Below, piece by piece: positions 12,401-22,158 of a stretch of 64,000 nucleotides of DNA; the first letter of the stretch is position 1; every line of letters starts with the position of its first letter. This stretch comes from Patiria miniata (Eukaryota > Echinodermata > Asteroidea > Valvatida > Asterinidae). The DNA is taken from assembly GCF_015706575.1 (NCBI RefSeq), contig NW_024037075.1, positions 12,833,746 to 12,897,745 on the forward strand. The letters run 5' to 3'. Both the position numbers and the translations under genes were made by a program. The notes beneath the pieces were generated by a model. It ran no database searches. It was not told where the DNA came from and was given only the letters and a program-made list of their open reading frames with translations.

Positions 12401-13628
12401 CTCCCGTGTCGATATGGTGCTTCACCCAATCATTACTCCCAATGTCATGATCGCCCTCCGAAAATACATCCGCGAAATCAGTGAGCAGTCGAGCCACCGC
12501 GTAGTGATAACAGGGATCCAGATTCTCCACACTGCGTTTCCAGAGATCCTCAAGGTGGCCGGGGACATGTACATCCTTGTTTTCATCTCCTGGTTCAACT
12601 TCATGTGCCTGCAGCACATCTCTCTCTACCACCGGTGTGAGGCGTCCGGCTGTCGTGCCCGACCAAACCATGCACTCTCGGCTGCCCGGATTAAGCAACC
12701 GCAAGGCAAGTACTCCCTCCTTAGGATCTACCAACATTCTTGCAAGAATCAAGCCTTTCTGCGCCAACTCACCACCTCCTTCAATCGGTTCTATAATCCC
12801 CAGGTCACCTGATTCGAAATCACGGGTCACTCTTCCTTGAACAAGAGCTTCGTGTCCGGGCGGAATGACAGTCGTTTCTGCCACAACCACCCTGGCATGC
12901 AAGGTAGTTCCCCATCTAGTTGTGCACCGTATGTGTTCTCCGTGAAGCAAAAGTTCACACTTGTTGAAATCCAATGTCCCTCCGGTTGGGAGCAGAAAGT
13001 CCATCCCGAGTATGCCTTTGGTTTTGACTTTGGCAATGACTGCCCGTATTGGGCACGCTGTCCTTCCAATACGCAAGTCCATGTTTGCCACACCTACTGT
13101 TTCCATGACACTACCATCTGCCTGCACGACTCGGATGCCATCCTGCTCCAACGATGGGCGTCTCTCTGTCGGTATCTGATAGTAAATCTCCTCTGAGATT
13201 ATTGTGTCCGTCGTCCCGGTATCCACCAGGAACGGGATAGTGACTGACCGAAACTCTCCTTGTACGTAAAGTCCCTGCTTTGGAACAACCAATGGTGCAA
13301 ATATTTCTCTTTTGTCGTCAGGGTTGAGATGAGTTTTGTCCTGTTGAACTTCTGAGCCCATTGTCGGTTGACCCTTCTGTTCGCCCAGCCTTCTCTTGGG
13401 TCGCAGAGTCGGCTGGCGGCCGTTTCCCGAGCGCCCCCGTGCAGGGGTAGTTGGGTTTGTGCAATCCTTTGCAAAATGTCCCTTTCCTTGGCACCCGTAA
13501 CACCTGTCATCCGGGTTGGCTATCCTACGCGGTCTCGGGTGGTATACGCGTGTGTCTCTTCTCTTTTCAGGCTGAGGTGACTTTTCCTTAGTTGCCTGCT
13601 CGTCTCTCATATTCTTGTAGTATTGCAT
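9414..13628 (-). CDS. Ty3/Gypsy gag zinc knuckle and pol polyprotein
   Basis: A single frame of 1404 codons. Near the N-terminus is a CCHC knuckle (CYGCQGKGHFAKDC), then an aspartic protease (FLVDTGTTDTIIS). The reverse transcriptase has YLDDVIVYG. RNase H follows with TDASGESIG, then an integrase with an HHCC-type zinc region (HAGVTSGHFGVERT) and DDE-core blocks (LDLVGPLPES, SDQGRNFESE). No chromodomain is evident at the C-terminus. The product would copy the element's RNA and insert the DNA. The frame looks whole over this span; the capsid part lies outside or is missing. Confidence 0.95.
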   Translation of the reverse strand: MQYYKNMRDEQATKEKSPQPEKRRDTRVYHPRPRRIANPDDRCYGCQGKGHFAKDCTNPTTPARGRSGNGRQPTLRPKRRLGEQKGQPTMGSEVQQDKTHLNPDDKREIFAPLVVPKQGLYVQGEFRSVTIPFLVDTGTTDTIISEEIYYQIPTERRPSLEQDGIRVVQADGSVMETVGVANMDLRIGRTACPIRAVIAKVKTKGILGMDFLLPTGGTLDFNKCELLLHGEHIRCTTRWGTTLHARVVVAETTVIPPGHEALVQGRVTRDFESGDLGIIEPIEGGGELAQKGLILARMLVDPKEGVLALRLLNPGSRECMVWSGTTAGRLTPVVERDVLQAHEVEPGDENKDVHVPGHLEDLWKRSVENLDPCYHYAVARLLTDFADVFSEGDHDIGSNDWVKHHIDTGETRPVRQRPRRQPLCKQQEIDRQVQDLLKRGLITPSDSPWASNVMLVRKKDGSQRFCVDYRGLNETTIKDAYPVPRIDDTLDALSGARWFSTLDLASGYWQIELDEDAKQKSAFVVPGGLYSWRVMPFGLCNAPATFERLMERVVSGLQWETLLVYLDDVIVYGRSVMEEIQRLREVLQRFRLARLKLKPKKCFLFKETVKYLGHVVSPAGVSTDPDKIEAIKSWPTPTDVKGVRSFLGLASYYRRFIKGFADVARPLHRLTEKSREFLWDDSCEVAFVTLKNHLQEAPILAYPDPTGDFVLDTDASGESIGAVLSQIQEGEERVIAYASRTLSRPERNYCVTRRELLAVVFYLKHFKQYLYGRKITIRTDHAALRWLVNFKDPEGQVARWLQVIGEYNYEIIHRPGKKHGNADGLSCKPCSQCGLADDVKTEVGAKAEVTDVLSGEDSVVREEKMVTRLLQMEPTITLKDIAEAQLRDPTLCGIVNCKTGSEERPDWSYAQARGIVGKIYWGQWERLEIRDSVLCRRWESHDGRDIEWKVILPREYREVVLEELHAGVTSGHFGVERTLAKVRTRYYWAGMAADVRSFCRRCLRCAQRKSPPRKRRAPLQQHQVDMPMDRVALDLVGPLPESESGNKWILVIGEYFTKWMESYALPDSTAETVAKAFVENFVCRFGVPRELHSDQGRNFESEVFAEMCKILGIEKTRTVAYNPKSDGLVERFNRTLLNTVSMMIDPTKHQKDWDKQLAFPTCAYRSVPQESTGETPNMLMLGREVRLPVDLTTQTIAVEGRGPNTDYGENLRNQMQTAHDRARQKLGTSARHQKKTYDKRTAGTGLEEGQFAWLYVHAKKKGVSPKLTSRWEGPYLILTKLSDVTYRIQKKPRGKMQVVHFDRLKPYQGPQLQPWEHRPRKEVAHEGVTHEDQAVPLHEANNRDKPEVTPVQDSIGGGNLEGSSEASNNLAPEPPVMEESDQNNGTALPRRNPARIRKLPCRFR

Positions 13629-13640
13629 GTTTGTGAATAC

Positions 13641-15322
13641 ATGTAAGTGTTAGATTCCACATCTGGAAACTCTTTATAAAGTGGCAAACAGAATTACTGT
13701 AGACCTCAAATCTCTGTGCGTGTGCATGAAAACATCACTAATTTGAAAACCCAGTGGATATATGGTATTTGTTGATTTCTGAGGCTGTATGGGTGGTTTG
13801 GTCCATTTCCAAGTTGAGACTTGTTGGCCTGACAACAGTTGTATTTATGTATCACCTTAAAACAATGAGAAGTTTTGTGATTAATTCAACCTTAGATGGT
13901 AAATACATGTACATTTTGTAAATAAAATGATATTTTTGGAGACTTGTTTAGCCAAGTGGCTTTATTGTACCTAACAGGCATGCAACTTTTCCTGGGATCC
14001 CCTGATTTCCTCGTTATTTTTACTTCTCACGAATGCCATAACAAATTGAAAAACAGTGCACAAAGTCTTGTGTGGTTTGGAATGTCCTCGTTTTTTTTCT
14101 TCTAAATTCCCCAGTTACATGTGTGACTTAAGTCAAGGAGTAGTTTTGGGCTTATTCCATCCACTAATTAATTACTTTTTAGGCAAATATTTGTTTTGAA
14201 AAGAATGTTTATGTTATACTTTATTTATATTTTGTATAAACTTTGGTGCAGAGGTTGGTGGGAAGATCAGTTTTAAAAACTGCAAAAGATGGAATAACTG
14301 ATTTGACCCAGCAAGGGGGGGGGGGGGGGGGGGGGTACCTGAGCAATTGTTTTGGGGTTTGTATTCCTTGAAAATTTAAAACTACTAAATGAAATACGAA
14401 AACAAAGGATTGTTTTTTTTTTCAAGTAAACCACAGAAAACAACTCACAAGGGGCATTAGAATTGTTTTCATATATATTTCAAGCCAAAGAATACAATGA
14501 CATATTTGGATGTTAATAGAGTGTGATATGTCAATTTTCTGTCGATTTCACAAAGTTTTTATATATATATATTTTTTCATGTATATCTGTAATCATACAT
14601 TAATTGACCCATTATTCTTTTAAACATAATACAAAAATTCTCATTTTTGGCAAGTAGGGCCAAGTCCAAGAAAAGTCCCATATGTAATGTACCATCTTTA
14701 CCTCAAAGACTAACACAAAATCTTGTGGGTACGGTATTCTCCTTTCAGATGCCCAACAATAGAATACAAAAACACACTGATCTAATTGCTTTTTAGACGG
14801 TTAAAAATTCTGGGACATAATTATGACGTGTGTGAAATCTTGATGGAGTTGATATGTGGATTGCATTCAGGTTTCATATTAAAATACATGATGTTAGTAT
14901 CTCACAATTGTTTCTGGTGTTATAATTATTTTTGGCTCAATCACAGTTTGTTCTTTGCATCTTGCCTTAAGAGAAGAGTATCTGAGGAAGAGTGTATGGT
15001 GTCTTTACTTTCCATTTCCTCAGAATTGAATGGTTGAAACCGACCATCATCCATGTCTTCTTTGACTGATATTCAATCAAACACAGGAAGAGGGCCCACC
15101 CGCCCTCCCCCATAAAAATGTTGCATCTGTAGCAAATCACAGTCATTTGAGTTACCATGATTAGCTGGATATTTCATAAAGTCACTTTTTTTTCCCGGCG
15201 ATTTCGTGCTTGTTTTTCACCAAAACTCCCTCAAGGAGCTGTTTATTGTTACGTCCTTCATGTAATGTAGCCATGGTATTCGTTTTGAACAGCGCCCCCA
15301 TGGGAAGATGGTGTCAACCTCC

Positions 15323-15362
<40 letters not shown>

Positions 15363-16074
15363 ACCCCCCACTATTTGATTTTACGGAAGGCGGGTGTCTG
15401 GTGAAAAAAGCCTGTGTACCTTTCAGCATGGATGAAATTTTTGGGCACCCCTCCATTGTAACCTCAAGGTACCATTACAGGCTTGCGCAGATCCGTTTGG
15501 TGGCTTTGAGGGTCAAAACTCCGCCCCCCCCCCCAAAAAAAATTAACAAAAATTGACAATTATAGTACTAATATTTACCCATACGCCCGCCTGTCCGCAA
15601 CACTCGACACAGGCGAGCCAGCGGGGGTAAGGGGGTAATTGTACACTGTGCGAAATAGTGTGCCTGATCGTCGGATTTGAACAGTGTTGGATTTGAACAG
15701 CGCCCCCATTGGAAGAATGGTACCAGGCTCCAGGAGTGTCCTAAAAAAAAAAACATCTGACAACATTTCAGCACTGATTTGCTGATTAAAAAAAAAGCTG
15801 ACGGGCCTGACCCCCCCCCCCCTGCAAAAATTCCTGAATCCACCCCCGATAGGTCTGTATTTTTATGCCCTGTCGGTGAACGATGGTACCTACAATTCAA
15901 CCTTTGTAAAACGGTACGCCAGAAGGGAAATTCTGTACAACTTTGGAGCAATTGATTCAAAAAGAGCGATATTCCTCCATGGTTAACAATATTTTTATTA
16001 TTATTTTTTATAGATTTTTTTTCTTTCCATTGTTATTCAGTACAGGTTTGAGCTGTGCTTTCCAGTGAACCAAA
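13641..16074. other. intergenic, no gene recognised
   Basis: AT-rich spacer. It holds a G homopolymer near 14317-14335 and a C homopolymer near 15326-15362. Two copies of gaacagcgcccccat (about 15288 and 15697) hint at a decayed repeat pair around 15.3-15.85 kb. Short open frames here are mostly proline or glycine runs from the homopolymers and are not supported as genes. Confidence 0.6.
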
Positions 16075-16706
16075 ATGCTCCCCAGCTGCAAAACAGGGCT
16101 TCTGATCTTAACCTCACCGATAAACCAACTCATCAAACGAATCAGTCCGATACTATATGCCATGCCACCAGCTGCATATTGGAAACACTCTACGTACAGC
16201 TGCATCCCGGCCTTGACCACGAACTGGAACCTTACAAACAGAGACCGATTCCCGTTACGCAAGATGTCTGCGCAACCATCACTGCAATCTACGCCAAGTC
16301 GGCACAGCTACAAGGTCACGATGTCGGAGTACTCGTAAACAATATAAGTAACCGGTCTGGCACCTTGCCTCCCACTAGAATTCTCAAAGGAGAAGTTGGT
16401 CTGGTACTACTGACTGCTCCACTCCAAACCATCTCCAAGCGTAACTCAAGTTGTGGTTTGTAGTGCCAACATATCCTGTTGTGGAAATCATACCAGAGTC
16501 TGTCTGGACAAATGTGGACAGTTCTCCACCAGTCGATGCTGATGGGATTGAAGTAGAATCTTCGCCAGTTAAGAGTTACGGAAGTGTGGTTCTAGGGGGA
16601 ACGTTCGATCGCATCCACACTGGAAATAAAATCCTGCTGAGTGAGTCGGCTATTAGAGCAGAAGAGAAGATTACAGTTGGTGTGACAGACATATCCATGC
16701 TGCAAC
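16075..16706 (+). CDS. COASY: COASY exon: N-terminal region and start of PPAT domain
   Basis: COASY makes CoA by adenylylating 4'-phosphopantetheine and phosphorylating dephospho-CoA. The ATG at 16075 opens CKTGLLILTSPI, resembling the vertebrate start (SGLLVLTTPL). Further on come TLYVQLHPG and LPP blocks known from the N-terminal region, then the PPAT core YGSVVLGGTFDRIHTGNK, ending at the donor CAAC|gtaag in phase 1. These three stretches lie in three different frames, changing near 16165-16190 and again near 16440-16465, so the exon has two apparent single-base frame changes unless tiny introns exist. The PPAT HxGH-like motif reads HTGN; human has HNAH, so the last His is Asn here. Either sequencing error or a decaying copy is possible. 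Confidence 0.8.
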
Positions 16707-16846
16707 GTAAGAACGCATCAATCAAGTATAAAACAACCTTTATTACTTTCTTTCTCTTCATTGGCTGAGAGTAGGTCATAAATGTATGGTGTTCAGTATT
16801 TTATATTAATACAACACTTGAATATATCCCCCTCATCTGATTGCAG

Positions 16847-17067
16847 GGAAAACACTACCAGAGTTGATCCAACCAGTTGATGTGCGCATCGCATCTGTCC
16901 GTGACTTCATCCACGATATCAAACCACACATCTTACAGTCAGACTCCATCGTGCCCATCACGGATCCTTACGGCCCCAGCGTGGTGGATCCAGACATGAG
17001 GTGCATTGTGGTCAGTGAGGAGACCAAGAAAGGTGGAGATGCTGTCAATAGGGTCAGGCAGGAAAAG
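16847..17067 (+). CDS. COASY: COASY exon: PPAT domain, second part
   Basis: The exon follows gattgcag and continues the previous one in phase 1 (Q-R-K-T-LPELIQP). It encodes 73 codons with DIKPHILQSDSIVPITDPYG, then VVSEETKKGGDAVNRVRQEK, closely matching the human blocks DIKPSL..VIPLLDPYGP and VVSEETYRGGMAINRFR. The donor is AAG|gtatgc in phase 0. A second, slightly altered copy of this exon lies at 60879-61097. The following COASY exon (GLCVLDVHEIS...) is not found downstream here but occurs at 63790. Confidence 0.92.
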
Positions 17068-17283
17068 GTATGCGTCAGCTTGTATGTGTGTATAGGGATT
17101 TAGGATCATTTGCTTTTCATGCATTTTGTCTGTTTCCAATAATAACACCACTCAAAATCCAAAGAAATTAGAAGAATGATCAAAACCTTACCTGTTGAAG
17201 TTCCAGCTAAGTGCATATTACAGTTTTTTGAGAAAAATGTTGGAAACCATGCACAACCTTTTGATCACGAAACATGAAAATGC

Positions 17284-17997
17284 TGTGGCGGTACTGTCTA
17301 GTTGCAACCCTAAGTCGTCCTAGGCCTACGTCAGCGAGCGGTCAAACCATCGTAAGCTAAGGGAGCAGGCTCGTTTTGGGGCAATCTACCACCAGGCGTC
17401 GTAGTGCCTACAACTCAGGGGAAGAGGTAACAGTAAATGGGGAACCTGGAAGGGCGGGAAATCTACAAGGAGGAACACTGACTCACTTCTGTAAACTTGA
17501 ACACTGCGTTTATTAACGGAACTCTCTTTGTCCTATCTAGGCCACCTGTCAAGGTGTAGGTGGAGGCGCACACCAGTTACTGCCCTAAATAGGTGTTTTA
17601 CTGTGCAGACTTAATGAAGCTTCCCCCAAGAATGACAGCAGTTCCCAAATCTCTAAATAATCCTCCCCGCTAGTTGTTTAACGTCCACTCACCACTGTCG
17701 GTCTTGCCCCGTGGACGGAGTTCCTCCCTCTGAGAGCTTCACCTACTTGTCCCGTTACTCACTATCTAGCTACACAGCACACTTAAACTGGGAGACCACT
17801 TACCCCTTACGAAACTGAGCGGGAACTGAGCGTGGTCGCCCGCGCGCGTGTTTATATACTCTACGCGCGTAGTCTGGCCCAACGCTGCCGCGCGCATTAT
17901 ACGCATAAATCAGCCCAGGCTGACGCGCAGGAACTAAACTAATGTCACTGAGGAGCCCTCTATTGACCAAATAATAACCAACTGCTATTGCGTTACA
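17284..17997 (-). mobile_element. solo LTR, Gypsy-like
   Basis: A 714-bp segment starts TGTGGCGG and ends TTACA (TG...CA). It is flanked by the 4-bp direct repeat ATGC (17280-17283 and 17998-18001). The first eight bases equal those of the LTR at 7090. A TATA-like run on the minus strand (gagtatataaac, near 17850) supports minus orientation. No internal coding region remains, as expected after LTR-LTR recombination. It sits in a COASY intron. Confidence 0.75.
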
Positions 17998-18089
17998 ATG
18001 CAATCAAGGTAAACCAAAACCAAAAACTGCAACCAAGGTGAAGGGGAAACAAGTTTTTAATTTTTATTTCATAAATACCTCAGACAGTT

Positions 18090-18305
18090 TAGCCATTCCT
18101 ATTGGTCGAGAGCCCGTCACGTGGCCGGTATTAAACGGATGATAAAGACATGGCTAGCTGGTCTTAAACACTTTTCCAGTGTCACAATAAAATGTGGACT
18201 CCTAAAAATCCAGTGCCTCTTATCGTTTCATTGGTTGAACGTTCACAATCCTCACGTAGGCATGCGCAACACTACCAGGGAGTTAGAATTTGATAGTTCT
18301 AAATT
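18090..18305. repeat. dispersed repeat, inverted copy at 60262-60475
   Basis: The block containing tattggtcgagagcccgtca and agacatggctagctggtctt reappears in reverse complement just after the N gap (60262-60475). Both copies sit next to COASY exon copies but in opposite orientation. The family is unrecognised and probably a non-autonomous DNA element. Confidence 0.7.
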
Positions 18306-18556
18306 CAAAACGCAACGCGCCAGGTGCGTTCTGCGCGACATCGCATAGAACATGATACGCGCGCGTCAATCTCCATAAAAGGGTTGTTTTCATCTTACTC
18401 GCCAGCTGAACACTCCATTATTTTGCAGGAGGGATGATTCAAAAAGCATAAAGTGAATTTGTTGAACAAAATCGGGATGTTTTGAACGAATTATATGATT
18501 TTTTTTTACCGAAAAGGTATTTATGAATGGGAATAAATATGTACTCCGTCGGTATT

Positions 18557-18665
18557 TATCACTCTGTTTAATACCACTTAGAGTCTGGGTGCTGATAATT
18601 ACCCTCGCCTCTGGCTCGGGTAATTATCAGCACCCAGACTCTAAGTGGTATTAAACAGAGTGATA
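18557..18665. repeat. long near-perfect hairpin (48-bp arms)
   Basis: The left arm tatcactctgtttaatacca... to ...aattaccc is followed by a 13-base loop and then the exact reverse complement ending tgata. The arms are about 48 bp and appear perfect. There is no coding potential. It may be the palindromic end of a foldback element together with the adjacent repeat at 18090. Confidence 0.85.
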
Positions 18666-19739
18666 CAAACCTCCGGAGCACACATTTATTCCCTTAATAC
18701 ATTGCAGGAAAAATTCGGGGGCCTACGAAAAATTTGGGGCCTACAAAAATACCACAGTGACGTGCCATAAAACACGTATAGGCCTACCCACACATGCACA
18801 CTGACATCTGCAGAGAAAGTTTTTAAAAAGTTTTTAAAAAGTTTTAGGGTCTCCCTCTGAATTTGCGATTTCACCAACTGATGCTGAGCAATGTACACAG
18901 GGTTCGACCTTAACTTTCATTTTCACTATAGCTAGCCGGGCTTCTGAAACAGACTCTTAACTAGCCCGGGGGCATTTTCACTAGCCTGCAAATTTTTTTG
19001 TCTTTTATAGAGTGTCTCATAAACAGTGACAATGTGCATACATGTAAAACGTATATAGCCTGAAAGTTGACCCCTGGTGGTGAGTTTTTGAAATTAATTT
19101 TAGTACATTGATTTCTTTAAAAAAAATCACGAAATTTTACGGAAAAATCGCATGACGTGAAAGAGAAATATTGTGTCAAAAATTGACTTCTCACTTGCAG
19201 AAGCCTCTATTCCGTGTGGACTCGTGGAACTCGATCACTCGTTCAAGCACAACAATTTATGAAATAATGTTGTGGCAGTCATTGGGTAAAAAAAGCAGAC
19301 TCAAATGTCTATTAAGACGGACAATTTTTTTGGGAATAAACTTGAAGGATTTATTTTCATTTAACAGCAAATCTGAAATGACCGTTAGAAGAAGTGTATT
19401 AAAACGTGATCCAAACGAGCCTGAATAATTCTATTTCGTTCTCACGCAAGTATGCGTCGTAAAAACAGACGTGATCCAACAAGGTGACCTTGGAATGAAA
19501 ATAGGTCGTAGGTAAAATTTCTCATCTATTCTGAGGCAACTTTGTCAGTGTTTTTAATATTTTAAAACCAATCTCAAAATTTAGCCATTTAAAACAGTTG
19601 ATAAAATTACGCACAAATTGATACAGGTTTTAACTAGCATTTGGCTAGCGGGCTGCCGCTAATTTTGAACCCTGTGTACCTCATGTAGGCATACATGTAG
19701 GCACTGCGTGTAAAGTCTGTTGTTCTGAAGCACGATGCC

Positions 19740-20040
19740 AACCATGGGCATCGATCGGTGGGGGATGGGGGGGGGGGGGGACATGTCGTTCCCCCCAACT
19801 ATTTTTGTCCCCGAAAAAAAGGGAGCCTAACGATCCTATAGCTCCGAATTGCTGATCAAAATGATATTTAGATCAAGATTTTTTGCAAAAAAAATTGGCC
19901 AGAGTGGTCAGAAATTGCCTCAGATCGCTCCACCGATCATCTAGAATCCATTTTTTCCCGTGGCCCTTAAGCGAGCACCGAACCCCACGCCATTTAGGCT
20001 TTGCAATCGCATTAGTTCTGGTCAAGATTTTATGTACCAT
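19740..20040. mobile_element. degraded MITE of the CAAGGGCGGATCC family
   Basis: The segment gtggtcagaaattgcctcag at 19896-19925, and further right cccttaag...cgaaccccacgcc, match the interior of the complete copy at 37861-38155. A G run near 19768 corresponds to the G/C-rich terminus. Clear terminal repeats and target duplications are not seen. Confidence 0.5.
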
Positions 20041-20465
20041 CCCCACTTTTGAGAAGTGATTGACGCCCTTGGTGCCAACAGGCTTTTAGAGCTAGGACCT
20101 ATAACAGTTTGGCCTGGCTTGATTTGTACAGTGCTTTGTACGCTGAATTTGGTGGTGGTGGCTAGGGTGGAGTAGGGCCTACGGAACACTGGTGCTATAG
20201 GGCTTATGAAACACGTAATGTGGGCCTGCGTAAAGCTGCTCCTAGACTGGTTTAAGTCACAAGGGATGGTCAGTCAGTTGGATAAATGACCAGTCTTATT
20301 CACAAGTGACTGTTAGTGAGTGCGAGGTATAAAAAGGACTTAGGCTGGTCCTGTCTGGGACCGTCAAAAAATCTTGTGCTGCGTTGGGCTGGAAAATTTG
20401 CCAGTGGATTTTGATTGTTTTGAAATCATCAACTGTGAAAGGTATAAAACGTATTTGTTCCTCAG

Positions 20466-20713
20466 ATGTTGTTGGGGCTGATGGAAGCATCAACACGCGT
20501 GCCCTCGGCGCCAAAGTCTTCCAAGACCGATCCCGTCTGGACAGGCTGAACCAGATCGTCTGGCCGGAGGTTGCCAGCATGGCTCAGGAGGAGATGAGGG
20601 TCCTGGGTGATGGAGGATGCCTGGTGTGTGTGCTGGATGCAGCCGTGCTGATTGAAGCTGGGTGGGACGGGTTCTGCCATGAGGTGTGGTCATGCATTAT
20701 TCTTAAGGATGAG
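20466..20713 (+). CDS. COASY: COASY exon: dephospho-CoA kinase domain
   Basis: The exon starts after cctcag and ends GAG|gtgagt in phase 0. It encodes DGSINTRALGAKVF, IVWPEVASMAQEEM and VCVLDAAVLIEAGWDGFCHE, matching human DGIINRKVLGSRVF, IMWPIIAKLAREEM and [20 protein letters not shown]. This is the middle of the kinase domain that phosphorylates dephospho-CoA. The P-loop exon expected before it and the C-terminal exons expected after it are not seen between 17.07 and 21.43 kb. Its last about 60 coding bases, including the splice donor, form the first unit of a tandem array running to about 21165. Confidence 0.9.
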
Positions 20714-21165
20714 GTGAGTCACGCCTCCCATGATTGGGTAATTGAAACCAGTTGGGATGGGTTTATTTCTGCCATAAGATCTGTTCATGAATTATTCATA
20801 AAGATGAGGTTAGTTGCATCTCCCATTGGCTGATTGAAGAAGGGTTGGATTTGCTTTGCCACAAGGTCTGTTTGAAGCAGCGCCAGGGATGGGTTTAGAC
20901 ATAAAGGTGTGTTCATGCATTATTCATAAGGATGAGGTCAGTTGCATCTCCCATTGGTTGATTGAAGCAGGATGGGATTGATTTTGCCATGATTGATTTT
21001 GAAGCAGGGTGGGGTGGGTTGGGTTTTGCAATAAGGTCTGTTCATGCACTATTCATAAGGATGAGGTGAGTCTTGCCTCCCATTGGGCAAATAAAGCTGC
21101 GTGGTTCTGCAATGAGGTGTTCTCATGCATAATTCATCAGGATGAGACAAGTAACACCGCCTAGG
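20650..21165 (+). repeat. tandem array derived from the end of a COASY exon
   Basis: About five diverged units of 80-130 bp, each with a gattgaagc..gg core followed by tcatgcattattcataagga and tgaggtgag. The anchor catgcattattc or a variant occurs at 20691, 20786, 20914, 21043 and 21124. The first unit is coding and contains the COASY donor; later units keep donor-like gaggtgag or gaggtcag. The array is therefore exon-plus-intron sequence that has multiplied. Confidence 0.85.
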
Positions 21166-21431
21166 GGAGCCCTTTTACTCCTAGATTAGAAAGAGCCAGT
21201 TGCAACTACATGTAAGTGTCATGTCTGAGGACACAAATGCCCCAACCTTACCCGTTTACAGCCCAGACGTCAACCAACAATGTGCAAAATCAACCTCAAA
21301 ACCTTAAGTGCCACACACCACCAACCACGGCACTTACAGTACAACGTCATGGCCTAGCAACATTCTAACACCATGTTCCCCGTTATCATTATCTCAAAAT
21401 TCTCGGATTTTCTGTTTACTCACTGGCCTAG

Positions 21432-21530
21432 GAAGTGGGACTCATAGGCAAGAACGCCTGTGGATCAGGCTACGACTTTGATGTCTTCATGCATCGCGGG
21501 GCAGGGGCTTATATATGCGGGGAGGAAACG
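21432..21530 (+). CDS. NDUFV1: NDUFV1 exon: FMN-binding region
   Basis: NDUFV1 is the 51-kDa complex I subunit that takes electrons from NADH through FMN and a 4Fe-4S cluster on the matrix side of the inner mitochondrial membrane. This 33-codon exon (acceptor cctag, donor ACG|gtaagt, both phase 0) encodes [17 protein letters not shown] and [11 protein letters not shown], almost identical to vertebrates. The upstream exons (mitochondrial targeting, NADH site) are absent: only the COASY exon-derived array precedes it. Phases would allow splicing from the COASY exon at 20713. Confidence 0.95.
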
Positions 21531-22032
21531 GTAAGTATACCGACTACATTTGAATTGATTGAGGCCGAATTTTTAAATTAAAAACTAATTATTAATTATG
21601 TGGATATGTTTGTTCCCAAAATCAGCTTCCGTTATTTAAAAGCAGAGAACCTAATTAAACTAATCATTTTGCACAATGTACATGAATTGTTTGCCGTCCA
21701 TGCATGTACATACTTTTGTTCACATCTGTAGCTCTTGTTGAATAGGCAACAAGATAATATGCATCTCTTGGATAGACTAGTGTCATATTTCTGGCATGTT
21801 GGAACTTAAACATCAGTGCTGACAACATCAGTATTATTCGGCTCATATTTCAACTCATTGTAATAGCTCTTCTTTTCCAGAAAATAGGGGAAAACATAAC
21901 AATTTGAAAAAATAGAACGTGGATTTCTTACCTCATCAGTTAAAATTTTTATCAAAAGCCCTGCTTTTGAGTAAGGCATTACCACATTTCTCCAGAAGAT
22001 TCATCTTTTGATGTTTGTTTGTTTTTTCACAG

Positions 22033-22158
22033 GCATTGATCGAGAGTTTGGAAGGCAAGCAGGGCAAGCCTCGTCTCAAGCCCCCATTCCCTGCCGACGT
22101 TGGCGTCTTTGGCTGTCCGACGACGGTAGCTAATGTGGAGACAGTGGCTGTAGCCCCG
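22033..22158 (+). CDS. NDUFV1: NDUFV1 exon
   Basis: A 42-codon exon in phase 0 at both ends (ttttcacag, CCG|gtgaga), encoding [20 protein letters not shown] and [20 protein letters not shown], a near-invariant stretch of the subunit. The next in-order intact exon is at 24578; the copy at 22771 is fused and out of frame. Confidence 0.95.

Larger units (their letters stand above)
7090..13640 (-). mobile_element. Ty3/Gypsy LTR retrotransposon, 5'-incomplete
   Basis: On the minus strand the element reads, from right to left: the zinc-knuckle end of gag, protease, reverse transcriptase, RNase H, integrase, an additional C2H2 frame, and one LTR that begins with TG at 7090. The order protease-RT-RNase H-integrase is diagnostic for Ty3/Gypsy. 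No second LTR or capsid region is recognisable to the right of about 13.64 kb, so the 5' portion appears missing. The long uninterrupted pol frame suggests a young insertion. It lies between the NLR gene and the COASY exons. Confidence 0.9.

Noticed and set aside
15308-15404. Proline- or glycine-rich peptides
   Set aside because: Translations of a C homopolymer; no conserved sequence and no splice context.
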